This document shows, piece after piece, positions 49,400 through 58,920 of a DNA stretch of 64,000 bases. Position numbers and translations under genes: made by a program. The notes under the pieces are model-generated. The model saw only the letters and a list, made by a program, of their open reading frames with translations, was not told the origin of the DNA and did no database searches. The stretch comes from SIG622 sp045604705. GTDB taxonomy: Bacteria; Bacillota; Clostridia; Oscillospirales; CAG-382. The stretch is from assembly GCA_045604705.1 (NCBI GenBank), contig JAZUOO010000012.1:1-64000 (forward strand), written 5' to 3'. How positions within the stretch are numbered: the first letter of the stretch is position 1; each line of letters begins with the position of its first letter.

Positions 49400-50455
49400 T
49401 CAGATATTCTTTTCGTTTTCGGGCTTTTCATAAGCTTCCTCGTGTTTTTCAACTCTCACGGAACCCCTATTCTTTGACGGTTTGATGTCCGATAGCGGAT
49501 TTGAGTTCGCAGCATTTTTCAATTGTTCATCACTTATGTGTGTATATATTTCCGTTGTTGCAAGGTTTTCGTGCCCGAGTATATCCTTAAGTATTCTTAC
49601 ATCCGTATGTCCGTATTGATACATGAGAGTAGCAGCTGTATGCCTGAGTTTGTGTACCGACATACCGGGGCGGTCTAGACCTGCTTCTTTCAGATGTTTG
49701 TAAATAAGCCATTGGACGGTCTGCTTGCTTATTCTGTTTCTGTTTCTTGAAATAAAAAGTGCATTTTCCGCTTCATGTTTAGGATTTGTAGGTCTCAAGT
49801 TTAAATAATTTTTTATAGCTATTTCGCAGGCGTCGTTGAGATAAACGATTCTTTCCTTGTTACCCTTACCGATAATTCGCAGTGTTTCAAAATCCTTGCT
49901 GATGTCCTTAAGGTTTATCCCGACAAGCTCGGAAACTCTGAGTCCAAGGTTTAGAAAAAGTGTTATTATTGCAAAATCTCGCTCATAGTTATTTCCTTTA
50001 ACTGATTCAAGAAGCTGTTTCGATTCTTCGATATCAAGATATTTCGGAAGTCTTTTTGGTTTTTTTGTTCCTTCAATGTATTCCGTCGGATCTTTCTCAA
50101 TCAGTTTTTCGTTCTTACTCAGAAATTTATAAAATGAACGTAGTGCAGAAAGTTTTCTGTTTCGCGATGCAGGGGCATTGTTCTTTTCAGTGAAGCAGCA
50201 TTTCAGAAATTCCAAAATATCTTTCGCCTCAATGGAAAATACAAGCTTATCATCAACTTCGTGGAAGCCCAGATCGCCTTCAAAGTAGCCGGCATATTTC
50301 TTAGGATGCCGTTGTTTGAGCATGAATCTGTAAAAAGTACGCAGATCATGGTAGTATTGGAATACTGTATTTTTGCTTCTGCCTTTATTTACAATCATAT
50401 GATTAAGGAATTTTTGAACAGATGCAGGAGCATCGCTGAAATCAAGATTAGTCAT
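49400..50455 (-). CDS. Tyrosine recombinase, XerC/XerD type
   Basis: A 351-residue site-specific recombinase. The SAM-like DNA-binding domain (10-115) precedes the catalytic domain with LGLRVSELVG (Arg), HKLRHTAATL (His-x-x-Arg), LGHENLATTEIYTH (His and the nucleophile Tyr). It resembles chromosomal XerC/D-type enzymes that resolve chromosome dimers, and no phage genes flank it. It lies alone, convergent with the DUF624 gene. An Arg/Lys-rich tail of about 40 residues is extra. Confidence 0.93.
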   Translation of the reverse strand: MTNLDFSDAPASVQKFLNHMIVNKGRSKNTVFQYYHDLRTFYRFMLKQRHPKKYAGYFEGDLGFHEVDDKLVFSIEAKDILEFLKCCFTEKNNAPASRNRKLSALRSFYKFLSKNEKLIEKDPTEYIEGTKKPKRLPKYLDIEESKQLLESVKGNNYERDFAIITLFLNLGLRVSELVGINLKDISKDFETLRIIGKGNKERIVYLNDACEIAIKNYLNLRPTNPKHEAENALFISRNRNRISKQTVQWLIYKHLKEAGLDRPGMSVHKLRHTAATLMYQYGHTDVRILKDILGHENLATTEIYTHISDEQLKNAANSNPLSDIKPSKNRGSVRVEKHEEAYEKPENEKNI

Positions 50456-50555
50456 AAGTTAATCCCCAATTGTATAAAATTTTAATTTTATTACTAATTA
50501 ATTATATTATATATTTTTCAATTTGTCAAGTTAAAACCAGAAAGGGAAATGTTTT

Positions 50556-51128
50556 ATGAAAAAAATTTTAAGTGAAAAGGGTAATTTAATAGCGAGATGT
50601 ATTGTATTTCAGATTGCAATGTCACTCCTTGGTTTCTTTGTTTTGTCTGGGATTGCAAATATTAGTAATACTGTGGTTCTTATCGGCGGTATTTTTACGA
50701 TGTTGTTTTATTTTGCAATTATGGGAGCATTTCTAAACGAGGACGGTCTGAAAGATGCGCTAATCATGAAACGAAACAATATGTCCTTTGACTATTTTTA
50801 TGGCATGAAATACGTTGCAATATCATACATACCAACTCTTTTTATGACTGTACTAATTGCGATATTCAGAACCTTTTCTATCGCATCACAAGCAGCAGAT
50901 TTTTTGGTGATGATAGTAAAATTTTTCTTTACAGGTATGTATATAGGTATTGATATGTCCTTATTTATTACCGGAGTTGACGAAAACGGATATGCAATTT
51001 ACAGCACATTTAGTAATAATGGTTATTCGCTTATAATATATCAGCTGTTCTCTATAGCTGTCTGCGGTATGTTCTATTATTTGGGACTTAAGGGAGTAAA
51101 CCTTGTGAAAACAAAGGAAAAGAAATAA
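50556..51128 (+). CDS. Integral membrane protein of unknown family
   Basis: A 190-residue protein with four or five helices (12-32, 36-60, 92-115, 118-140, 165-182). It has no catalytic motif that I recognise. It starts after AAAGGGAAATG and lies 46 bases before the amidase gene, so the two may be co-transcribed. Confidence 0.65.
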   Translation: MKKILSEKGNLIARCIVFQIAMSLLGFFVLSGIANISNTVVLIGGIFTMLFYFAIMGAFLNEDGLKDALIMKRNNMSFDYFYGMKYVAISYIPTLFMTVLIAIFRTFSIASQAADFLVMIVKFFFTGMYIGIDMSLFITGVDENGYAIYSTFSNNGYSLIIYQLFSIAVCGMFYYLGLKGVNLVKTKEKK

Positions 51129-51174
51129 TAAAATCGACTACTGCCGAATATTCTTTACAAAGGCGGTGGTATCA

Positions 51175-51924
51175 ATGTTAGAAAAAAATAATAAATTAAA
51201 TAAGCTACCCGGTATACTTGTAACGATAATATCGTTGACCGTATTTTCTTTAGCTTTTATATTTTTGACCATGTTCACGCAAAAGAACAACATATCATTT
51301 AATACGTCTACAATTAATAATCTGCCCGACTATCCGGTTATTATTATTGATCCCGGACATGGGGGACAAGACGGGGGAGCAGTCGGTTCTTCCGGTATCA
51401 TGGAAAAGAATATTAATCTCAAGATTTCCCGATTTATATACGATTTTTGCCGTATATCAGGCATAGATTGCGTTTTGACACGAACAGATGATTCTATGCT
51501 TACACCCGAATATTCCGGCTCCTCAAGCAAAAAACGTTCTGATCTCATTGCAAGAACCGAAATTGCGTCAAAATTTGAAAATGCCGTCTTTATAAGTATA
51601 CATCAAAATAAATTTGAAAGCGGGAGATATAAGGGTCTACAGGTATTCTACAGTAAAAATAATAGTCTAAGTACTGTTTTGGCAAAAATTATTCAGGAAT
51701 ACAACCGCGATATGCTTGATTCTTCAAACAAAAGAGAGATAAAAGCGGCGGGTAGTGAGATTTATGTGCTTGATAATATTGATGCTCCGGCGGTACTCGT
51801 TGAATGTGGATTTCTTTCCAACGCCGAGGAAGAATCTAAGCTAAATTCAGAACAATATCAAAAAGAATTGGCTTTTATGATTTTTTCATCGCTGATGAAG
51901 TACGTGTATGGGGGTCATTCATAA
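51175..51924 (+). CDS. N-acetylmuramoyl-L-alanine amidase, CwlD-like
   Basis: A 249-residue zinc amidase (Amidase_3). An N-terminal membrane anchor (15-40) leads to the catalytic domain: VIIIDPGHGGQDGGAVG (first His), LKISRFIYDF, DSMLTPEY, SIHQNKF (third His region) and a final Glu in VLVECGFLSN. CwlD makes muramic-lactam in spore cortex; the length and anchor fit it, but vegetative amidases are similar. The ATG at 51175 has AAAGGCGG upstream. Confidence 0.9.
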   Translation: MLEKNNKLNKLPGILVTIISLTVFSLAFIFLTMFTQKNNISFNTSTINNLPDYPVIIIDPGHGGQDGGAVGSSGIMEKNINLKISRFIYDFCRISGIDCVLTRTDDSMLTPEYSGSSSKKRSDLIARTEIASKFENAVFISIHQNKFESGRYKGLQVFYSKNNSLSTVLAKIIQEYNRDMLDSSNKREIKAAGSEIYVLDNIDAPAVLVECGFLSNAEEESKLNSEQYQKELAFMIFSSLMKYVYGGHS

Positions 51925-51959
51925 AAAGAATGAAACAATTAAATGAAAGGAAATATTGA

Positions 51960-53366
51960 ATGAAGAATAAGACCGAATATGTTTGCCGTGAATGTGGACA
52001 TAAGACATCAAAATGGTACGGAAAATGTCCGGGATGCGGCGAATGGAATTGCTTGGAAGAAACAGAAGTTGATATTGACGTAAAAAAATCAGGCTTATTG
52101 CGTGTTAAAACGACTCCCATGAAAACCGAAAGCAAGTCTTTCCCAATAAATAAAATAGATCTCCCGAATCAGATAAGAACGGTATCCGGAATAGGGGAGT
52201 TTGACAGGGTTCTAGGAGGAGGAATAGTCAATGGCTCGGTCGTGCTTATAAGCGGTGAACCGGGAATTGGTAAATCAACTCTATTGCTTCAAGTATGCGG
52301 CAGCCTCGGTGACAGTAATAAGCTTTTGTATATTTCAGGTGAGGAATCGCCTTCTCAGCTCAAATTGCGTGCGAAACGACTTGGTATTCAATCTCAAGAT
52401 GTTCTTGTATATTCAGAATGTGAAATCAACGAAATTATTGGAGAAATTGAGTTAACTAACCCCGATATAGTGATTATAGACTCGATACAAACTTTGTACG
52501 ATTCAAATGCTTCTTCGGTTCAAGGTTCTGTTACGCAAGTAAAGTACTGCGCCAACGAACTGATTCGTATAGCAAAAACTCAGAATATTGCAATTCTGAT
52601 TGTTGGGCATGTTAATAAAGACGGTGCAATTGCAGGCCCGAAAGTGCTTGAACACATGGTAGACACTGTCTTGTATTTTGAGGGTGACAAACAACATACC
52701 TACAGACTTTTACGTGCGGTTAAGAACAGATTTGGATCTACCAACGAAATTGGTGTATTTGATATGGAAGAGTCAGGGCTTTGTGAGGTCGAGAATCCGT
52801 CAGAATATCTATTAAGTCAAAGAGAGATTAACGCCTCAGGGAGCTGTGCTATGTGTGTGATTGAAGGCACAAGACCTATTCTTGCCGAAATACAGTCACT
52901 TGTAACCACAACTGTTTATCCTGCGCCAAGAAGAACCTCCAACGGCTTTGATTATAACAGAATGAATCTTATTTGTGCTGTTCTTGAGAAAAGGTTAGGA
53001 CTTGGTTTCTCTTCAAAGGATGTATACCTTAATGTAGCCGGAGGGTTGCGTCTTGAAGAACCATCAAGTGATCTTGCAACTGCGATCGCTCTGATTTCAT
53101 CTTTAAAAGATATTCCCGTTCCACCGGAATTTGTAGCGATAGGGGAGTTAGGGCTTGCCGGAGAATGCAGGGGTGTCAGTGGAATAGAGCAAAGAATACG
53201 TGAATGTGCTCGTTTGGGTCTTAATAGAATCATGATTCCTTATGCCAATTATAAAAAAATAAATAAATCTGACTTTATAAAGAAAAAAATCGAGTTGATC
53301 CCAATCAGAAATATTTTTGAAACGTTAAAAATTTTTATAAAAAGAGAAGACAATGATAAACCCTAA
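51960..53366 (+). CDS. radA: DNA repair protein RadA (Sms)
   Basis: A branch-migration helicase for homologous recombination. A C4 zinc finger (CRECGHKTSKWYGKCPGCG) leads to the RecA-like ATPase (GEPGIGKSTLLLQV, VIIDSIQTLYDSN), the RadA-specific KNRFGSTNEIG, and a C-terminal Lon-like domain (GLRLEEPSSDLATAIALISS, GELGLAGECRGVS). The 468 residues match the family. Its end overlaps the next gene's start by 14 bases. Confidence 0.96.
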   Translation: MKNKTEYVCRECGHKTSKWYGKCPGCGEWNCLEETEVDIDVKKSGLLRVKTTPMKTESKSFPINKIDLPNQIRTVSGIGEFDRVLGGGIVNGSVVLISGEPGIGKSTLLLQVCGSLGDSNKLLYISGEESPSQLKLRAKRLGIQSQDVLVYSECEINEIIGEIELTNPDIVIIDSIQTLYDSNASSVQGSVTQVKYCANELIRIAKTQNIAILIVGHVNKDGAIAGPKVLEHMVDTVLYFEGDKQHTYRLLRAVKNRFGSTNEIGVFDMEESGLCEVENPSEYLLSQREINASGSCAMCVIEGTRPILAEIQSLVTTTVYPAPRRTSNGFDYNRMNLICAVLEKRLGLGFSSKDVYLNVAGGLRLEEPSSDLATAIALISSLKDIPVPPEFVAIGELGLAGECRGVSGIEQRIRECARLGLNRIMIPYANYKKINKSDFIKKKIELIPIRNIFETLKIFIKREDNDKP

Positions 53367-54087
53367 TTTACCTGATAAATTGATAAAAACGGCGATTGTT
53401 TCAAAATGTATATCTCAAAAAATGGAGTTTACATTAAACGAATACGGTATCAATGTCATAAAACTGTTTGGAAACATGAATTGCGATAAAGCAGTTTTAC
53501 ACCATCCTGATCTATATTTGATGCATTGCAGTAGAAATGATTTGTTTTTGGCGAAAAACATTTGTTCTTTGAGCGGCAGGGGATTTTTTAAAGTCCATGA
53601 AATTGATATTGACTTGACGGATTGTGATATAAGATACCCAAATGATGTTTTTTTTAATGCAGTAGCTTTAGGGAAGAATCTCATCTGCTGTAAAAAATAT
53701 GTGCACCACATTATAACTGAGTTTTCCGACTTAAATGGTTACAGGTTAATCAATGTAAATCAGGGATATACAAAATGCAATATTTGCGTGGTTAATGAAA
53801 GATCAGTAATTACTGAAGACACCGGGATTGCAAAAAAATTATCGGATAATAATTTTGATGTTTTACTTTTAAAAAATCACTGTGTGAAACTAGATGGTTA
53901 CAAATACGGCTTTATTGGTGGTGCAAGTGGGAAAATTTCCGAAGATAAAATTGCGTTTTTAGGAAATATTAAAGATCATCCTGAATATGAGGAAATTAAA
54001 AGATTTTTATATAAGCATGACGTGATTGATGTTTCGCTTTCCGATGAACCTTTGACAGATTTTGGGAGCTTAGTGCCAATAATATGA
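53353..54087 (+). CDS. DUF6873-family protein
   Basis: A 244-residue protein that opens MINPNLPDKLIKTAIVS and has LHHPDLYLMH near residue 50, NQGYTKCNICVVNE near 135, GYKYGFIGGASGKI near 185 and a final LTDFGSLVPII. This order matches the Clostridial DUF6873 family. The role is unknown. The Cys-x2-Cys in TKCNIC may bind metal. It begins inside radA, 14 bases before its stop. Confidence 0.85.
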   Translation: MINPNLPDKLIKTAIVSKCISQKMEFTLNEYGINVIKLFGNMNCDKAVLHHPDLYLMHCSRNDLFLAKNICSLSGRGFFKVHEIDIDLTDCDIRYPNDVFFNAVALGKNLICCKKYVHHIITEFSDLNGYRLINVNQGYTKCNICVVNERSVITEDTGIAKKLSDNNFDVLLLKNHCVKLDGYKYGFIGGASGKISEDKIAFLGNIKDHPEYEEIKRFLYKHDVIDVSLSDEPLTDFGSLVPII

Positions 54088-54271
54088 TATAGTTAATTCT
54101 ATATAATCTTTTATCGGGTTGAGGGGGGTTAAAGGACAATAGAAAAATAGTATTAAAGTTGATACATCAATACAATTATATGAAATAAATATTTTATACA
54201 ATTCGGGGGATTTAAAATTATATAAAATACCCCCCCTTTGGATTAAAAGAGATAAAAATGAAAGGAAAAGT
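54088..54271. other. Intergenic region with G and C tracts
   Basis: A stretch of about 180 bases with GGGGGG near 54122-54128, and GGGGG near 54206 facing CCCCCCC near 54230 around an AT-rich loop. The second pair could act as a terminator hairpin for the DUF6873 gene, although the following T tract is weak. Confidence 0.4.
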
Positions 54272-55003
54272 ATGCCAATAAAAAAAAGACTTGAATTATA
54301 TTCTTATGACGCAAATCCTGATAGTTCTGTAAAAATTCCGTCACTTATGAAACATTTTCAACAAATTGCACGCGAGGATCTTTGCAGTTATGGGATTACC
54401 TATAATATGATGCGTGATGCAAATCAAGTATTTGTTATAATCAAAGCTAAAATAGAATTCAAAAAGAAATTTTCCATTTATGATGAATTATATTTGAAAA
54501 CGGTTCCGACTAAAGTTACCGGAATTACATTTTACCGCGATTTCTTCATTACTAATAACAAAGGCGAATTATGTGCGGTATGTTCTACTGCGTGGGTGTT
54601 GATGAATTATACTCTAAGGCGTATCTTGAAGCCTTCTGAGATTATTTCCGATGTGCCTTCCTTCCCGGATGAGGCTTCCGATATTACTTTGACGAGAAGA
54701 TTTTTGTTTGATAATTCCCCTTTTTCAAAAAGCACAAATGTTCGTGCGGTTTATTTTAGTAATCTTGATGAGAACAATCATTTAAACAATACGGAAACTG
54801 CCAGTTTTGCCATTGATGAAATAGCTCACAGACTCTATTCCGGTGAAACCATAAAAAGCTTCGAACTGCATTTTAATCATGAATCTGTTCTCGGCGATAA
54901 TTTAACTATTGTGACCGAAAACCGTGAAAAATCTTCCTTTATCTCAGCTTTCAATCCTCACTTTGATTCAAATGCCTTCGATTGTCTGGTAGAATTTTAT
55001 TAA
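54272..55003 (+). CDS. Acyl-ACP thioesterase (FatA/FatB-like double hotdog)
   Basis: A 243-residue double-hotdog thioesterase that frees fatty acids from ACP. The N-terminal hotdog has a helix LMKHFQQIAREDL and LYLKTVPTKVTGITFYRDF; the second has VRAVYFSNLDENNHLNNTE, with the Asn-His pair typical of the catalytic block. It may act with the dedicated ACP 20 kb away, but housekeeping release is just as likely. The start follows GAAAGGAAAAG. Confidence 0.85.
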   Translation: MPIKKRLELYSYDANPDSSVKIPSLMKHFQQIAREDLCSYGITYNMMRDANQVFVIIKAKIEFKKKFSIYDELYLKTVPTKVTGITFYRDFFITNNKGELCAVCSTAWVLMNYTLRRILKPSEIISDVPSFPDEASDITLTRRFLFDNSPFSKSTNVRAVYFSNLDENNHLNNTETASFAIDEIAHRLYSGETIKSFELHFNHESVLGDNLTIVTENREKSSFISAFNPHFDSNAFDCLVEFY

Positions 55004-55107
55004 AATATCATTATTTTATTAATAATTTACAATTTTTGTGTTTTTTTCACTTTACTTTGTGCAAAATAAATGGTATAATACTAAAAAAAGCTCCAAAGGT
55101 GTTGAAT

Positions 55108-56283
55108 ATGACTAATTTTACTTACTATATTCCAACTAAAATTATATTTGGTAAAGGTGAACACAAAAATGTGGGGGCGGTTGTTAAGGATTTCGGATTT
55201 AAAAAAGTTCTTCTGCATTACGGTTTCGGAAGCATCAAAGCAAACGGATGTTACGATGACATTGTGAAATCTTTAAATGACTGTGGTATTGAGTTTTATG
55301 AATTATGCGGTGTTGAACCAAATCCAAAGGTATCACTTGTGAGAAAAGGTGTTAGTATCTGTAAAGAAAAACGTATTGATCTCATTCTTGCTGTTGGCGG
55401 CGGAAGTGTAATTGACTCCGCTAAGGCAATCGGTTTTTCTGCACTTGCAGATAATGATCCTTGGGATTATTTTGAAGGAATTGCTAAACCTGTATCTTCC
55501 ATCCCTGTCGGTGTTGTTCTTACATTATCCGCCTCCGGCAGTGAAATGAGTAACTCCTGTGTTATTACAAATGACGAGCTTGGACTTAAGCGTGGTTGCG
55601 GTACAGAACTTAACAGACCGCTGTTTTCAATACTAAATCCTGAATTAACTTATTCCGTTGACAAGTATCAGACTGCTTGTGGCATTGTGGATATTATGAT
55701 GCACACTCTTGAAAGGTATATGACAAAATCAGGTTTTGCCTCCCCTACCGATGATATTTCGTCGGCGATTATTAAGAGTACCATGAAAAACGGAGTGATT
55801 GCTCTTGAAGATCCCACTAATTATGAAGCAAGAGCTGCTCTTATGTGGAACGGTACTCTTTCTCATAATGGACTCACCGGTCTTGGCAGGGATTACTTTA
55901 TGATCTCGCATCAGATAGAACATGAGATTAGCGGAATGTATGATAGAATCGCACATGGTGCTGGGCTTGCTATTGTTTTCCCTGCATGGTGTAAGTGGGC
56001 TTATAAATACAATATTCCCCGTTTCCTCGCATTTGCAAAAGATATTATGGAAGTCGAGGATAAAGAATCTGATGAAGCTACCATACTTTGTGCCATTGAT
56101 AAGCTTTATTCCTTTTTCGAATATATCGGTATGCCGACACATTTATCCGATGTCAATATAAATGATGACACCATTTTCGAAGAAATGGCTGTAAAATGCA
56201 CAAGATACGGCAAGCGAGTTCTTGATGGTTATATAAATTACGGTGTTAAAGAAATAGTAGAAATTTTAAATATTGCAAAATAA
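55108..56283 (+). CDS. Iron-containing alcohol dehydrogenase (butanol dehydrogenase type)
   Basis: A 391-residue group III alcohol dehydrogenase. The ATG at 55108 follows AAAGGTG, which makes it the better start than an upstream in-frame codon. NAD(P)-binding GGGSVIDSAKAIG lies near residue 95, and metal ligands Asp and three His lie around CGIVDIMMHTLERY, ISHQIEHEISG and RIAHGAGLAIVFPAW. It resembles YqhD/BDH enzymes that reduce aldehydes during fermentation. Confidence 0.92.
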   Translation: MTNFTYYIPTKIIFGKGEHKNVGAVVKDFGFKKVLLHYGFGSIKANGCYDDIVKSLNDCGIEFYELCGVEPNPKVSLVRKGVSICKEKRIDLILAVGGGSVIDSAKAIGFSALADNDPWDYFEGIAKPVSSIPVGVVLTLSASGSEMSNSCVITNDELGLKRGCGTELNRPLFSILNPELTYSVDKYQTACGIVDIMMHTLERYMTKSGFASPTDDISSAIIKSTMKNGVIALEDPTNYEARAALMWNGTLSHNGLTGLGRDYFMISHQIEHEISGMYDRIAHGAGLAIVFPAWCKWAYKYNIPRFLAFAKDIMEVEDKESDEATILCAIDKLYSFFEYIGMPTHLSDVNINDDTIFEEMAVKCTRYGKRVLDGYINYGVKEIVEILNIAK

Positions 56284-56345
56284 TTTGAGAGTCGAGTCGA
56301 TTTTCATTAAAGAATGGTTATTGTCAAGAAAGGAATCGATAAATT

Positions 56346-56951
56346 ATGTCAAAACACATTATCACAATATCAAGAGAATACGGAAGTGGCGGACGTTTTA
56401 TAGGAAAACTTTTGGCGGAAAAGCTAGGTATACCATTATATGACAATGAACTTATAACTCTTGCAGCAAAAAAAAGCGGTTATTCTGAAACGATATTTGA
56501 AAATGTTGAAAAAACAGCGACCCATTCCCTTCTCTACTCTCTTTCGATGTTCGGAAGTACTGCGGGAGTTTATGGTCTGCCTTTATCAGATAAGGTTTTT
56601 ATAATCCAATCTGAAATTATCAAAAAAGTCGCCGCTGAAGGTCCTTGTGTAATTGTAGGACGATGTGCCGATTATGTTTTGAAAGACGAGAAAAATGTTA
56701 TTGATGTATTCATTCACTCCGAAAAGGAACACAGAATAAAGAGAGCCGTTACTTATTATGGTCTTTCAGAGGAAAAGGCAAAGGACGCACTCAATAAAAC
56801 AGATAAAAGACGTGCATCCTATTACAACTACTATACAGGGCACCGTTGGGGGGATGCGAATAATTACGATATATCTCTTAATAGCGACAGGATTGGCATA
56901 GAAAATTGTGTAGATATTCTTTACAGATACATTACATCTATTGACAGTTGA
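56346..56951 (+). CDS. Cytidylate kinase-like family protein
   Basis: A 201-residue P-loop protein. The nucleotide-binding stretch SREYGSGGRFIGKLLAEKLG replaces the canonical GxxxxGKS Walker loop, as in the cytidylate-kinase-like PF13189 family. The core also contains CVIVGRCADYVL and KTDKRRASYYNYYTGHRWG. Members phosphorylate unidentified substrates. It starts after AAGGAAT and has its own terminator. Confidence 0.9.
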   Translation: MSKHIITISREYGSGGRFIGKLLAEKLGIPLYDNELITLAAKKSGYSETIFENVEKTATHSLLYSLSMFGSTAGVYGLPLSDKVFIIQSEIIKKVAAEGPCVIVGRCADYVLKDEKNVIDVFIHSEKEHRIKRAVTYYGLSEEKAKDALNKTDKRRASYYNYYTGHRWGDANNYDISLNSDRIGIENCVDILYRYITSIDS

Positions 56952-56991
56952 TTTTTATCTTTTATTATTTATAAAATTTTAAATAGTTATT

Positions 56992-57026
56992 TCCGACAGA
57001 GTACATTGGTTCTGTCGGATTTCTTA
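56992..57026 (+). terminator. Terminator after the kinase-like gene
   Basis: TCCGACAGA and TCTGTCGGA arms form a perfect 9-bp stem followed by TTTCTTATT. Confidence 0.9.
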
Positions 57027-57182
57027 TTATTAATTGGTAATTTTATATTTCAAAGTTTAAAACAAATTCAACTGTTGTATCCTGATTTGTATGCGACACA
57101 TATTATATATTGCGGTTAAGACAGATTAACGATGCCGCACTTTTGAAACTCAGATATTTGATTTGAAAGGTACTGATAAGTA
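57027..57182. other. Upstream region of the cotJ operon
   Basis: About 155 bases before cotJA. A mother-cell sigma-E or sigma-K promoter is expected here, but I cannot assign boxes confidently; GATTGTAA-like AT-rich DNA dominates. The ribosome binding site AAAGGTACTG precedes cotJA. Confidence 0.3.
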
Positions 57183-57506
57183 ATGATAAACCGTAATAAT
57201 AGATTTGAAAGAAATCTTTGCTCAGAATTCGCAAGAAATTCTTTTTTAAATAAGGGCAGTTTAGTTCAAAATAATTCTGTAATGCGAGAGAATACTGAAA
57301 TAACGTCAGATGTGACTGGATGTGGTACAAATTCCGGTTCAACTTATGGACTTGCAGGATACCCCTTAGCAAGCGTTTTCGCACCTTTGCAGGATTTTGA
57401 TGAAATATATAACTGTGAAACAGGCCTTTCTCGCGGAACTATTTTCACAGAACTTGATCTTCCCTTTGTATGCGGTGGCTTGAACGGAGGTGTCAGCCGT
57501 GGATAA
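57183..57506 (+). CDS. cotJA: Spore coat-associated protein CotJA
   Basis: A 107-residue protein. The conserved block YPLASVFAPLQDFDEIYNCE and the ending GTIFTELDLPF mark CotJA, first gene of the cotJABC operon that contributes to the inner spore coat. The N-terminal 60 residues are variable and Asn/Ser-rich. The stop overlaps the cotJB start by 8 bases. Confidence 0.92.
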   Translation: MINRNNRFERNLCSEFARNSFLNKGSLVQNNSVMRENTEITSDVTGCGTNSGSTYGLAGYPLASVFAPLQDFDEIYNCETGLSRGTIFTELDLPFVCGGLNGGVSRG

Positions 57507-57831
57507 AAATAACAACTGTCGGTCCTCTTGCAACAGAAACTCAATATATAATAACAGACGTGATACTATGGCTGAAAACACTAACTGTCATGCATTAAAA
57601 ACGAGATTCCAGCAGGTTGAATTTGCAATAACGGAAACTGTATTGTATCTCGATGCATATCCGGAATGTAAAAAAGCTCTTGACTATTATCATCAGTTGA
57701 TTGATGAACGCGAACAGCTCCTGTCAGCAATAAACAATCAGTGTGGTCCCATAACCCATTTCGGTAATGTAAGCATTGACGCATGGCATTGGACTTCTTC
57801 GCCGTGGCCATGGAAGTACGAAGCTAACTGA
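57499..57831 (+). CDS. cotJB: Spore coat protein CotJB
   Basis: A 110-residue protein from a GTG at 57499, preceded by GGAGG at 8 bases. The CotJB core has VEFAITETVLYLDAYPECKKALDYY and ends WHWTSSPWPWKYEAN, the Trp-rich finish typical of the family. The first 25 residues are basic and Asn-rich. It lies between cotJA and cotJC in the standard order. Confidence 0.9.
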   Translation: MDKNNNCRSSCNRNSIYNNRRDTMAENTNCHALKTRFQQVEFAITETVLYLDAYPECKKALDYYHQLIDEREQLLSAINNQCGPITHFGNVSIDAWHWTSSPWPWKYEAN

Positions 57832-57845
57832 AAGGAGTGATTTAT

Positions 57846-58454
57846 ATGTGGATATACGAGAAAAAGTTACAGTATCCTGTTAAAATAACAAATCCTAATC
57901 CTCGACTTGCACAGGTTATTATTAGCCAGCTTGGCGGTCCCGATGGCGAAATGGGAGCTTCTATGAGGTATCTTCATCAAAGGTACAGCTGTCCTTATGA
58001 GAAAGTTACAGGTATTCTTACTGATGTAGGCACGGAAGAACTTGCACATCTTGAAATTGTGGCATCTATAATCCATCAGCTTACAAGAAACTTGACTGCC
58101 GAACAAATTACAGGTACCCCATTTGCAACCTATTTTGTAGATCATACGACAGGAGTATACCCCGTCGCTGCATCAGGTGTGCCTTTTGATATGAAATATG
58201 TTGGAGTTAAGGGCGATATTCTTGCAGACCTCAACGAGGACTTGGCAGCAGAACAAAAAGCCAGAGTAACCTATGACAACATTCTCAGACTCACTGATGA
58301 CCCCGACGTCAGAGATGTTATCAAATTTCTCCGAGAAAGGGAGATAGTTCACTATCAGCGTTTCGGCGATGCCTTAAGAATATCCCAGGATAAACTTGAT
58401 TCTCGCAACTTCTACGCTTGCAACCCATCATTTGATAAAAAAGCCAGAGGATAA
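57846..58454 (+). CDS. cotJC: Spore coat protein CotJC, manganese-catalase fold
   Basis: A 202-residue protein from an ATG at 57846 (AAAGGAGTG upstream). The four-helix dimanganese motif includes EELAHLEIV and the pair EREIVHYQRF; the opening MWIYEKKLQYPVKIT is CotJC-specific. The fold belongs to the Mn-catalase family, and CotJC helps assemble the coat; catalase activity in spores has been suggested. It completes cotJABC. Confidence 0.93.
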   Translation: MWIYEKKLQYPVKITNPNPRLAQVIISQLGGPDGEMGASMRYLHQRYSCPYEKVTGILTDVGTEELAHLEIVASIIHQLTRNLTAEQITGTPFATYFVDHTTGVYPVAASGVPFDMKYVGVKGDILADLNEDLAAEQKARVTYDNILRLTDDPDVRDVIKFLREREIVHYQRFGDALRISQDKLDSRNFYACNPSFDKKARG

Positions 58455-58920
58455 AATTTTTGGCTGTACCACCGACTTTGGCGATACAGCCATTCTGCAT
58501 TATTTAAGTAACCCCATACTTACTATTCAATTTATATGCCGGTTGAGTCCATCATTTCGCCTAATTACAAGTTAAATTTTCACATCATTCGAGAGGTAAT
58601 AACCATAGCGAAAGGTGTTTTGCTATAGATTAAGATTAAAGACAATTTTTGATTTAAATATGAGAATGACATAGTTTCTACACAGACATATTTCCTCCGT
58701 AATTACTGAGTGCATTAACTAATACGGACTGTGAATTACATAATATGTCAGTTATCATACAAAAAAAATTCATAAAAACATTTCATAGCTGTCAATATTG
58801 AATAAAATATGCAAATATTTGCTATATTAAGGTTAAAATTTTCCCGATCCTATTTACAAATTGATTTTTTTTTGTTATAATGTGAAAGTAAATTTGAATT
58901 AAACAAAGGAGTTTAAAACA
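58455..58920. other. Intergenic region of about 465 bases before purC
   Basis: A stem (GGCTGTA/TACAGCC, 58462-58491) after cotJC may be a weak terminator; its T tract is poor. The middle has an imperfect hairpin near 58607-58632 (CATAGC/GCTATAG). A purC promoter is at 58853-58881. I do not see a purine riboswitch or a gene. Confidence 0.5.
58853..58881 (+). promoter_or_regulatory. Promoter of purC
   Basis: TTTACA (58853-58858), a 17-base spacer and TATAAT (58876-58881) lie 39 bases before purC. The short leader holds only the ribosome binding site AAAGGAG, so no purine riboswitch fits between. Confidence 0.8.

Noticed and set aside
49400..50455. The Xer-type gene as the integrase of the 39.6-42.8 kb cassette-like stretch
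   Set aside because: It is 7 kb away, lacks any integron-integrase-specific feature I can see, and looks like a chromosomal XerC/D.
58455..58852. Purine riboswitch before purC
   Set aside because: The promoter lies only 39 bases before the gene, so no aptamer fits in the leader.
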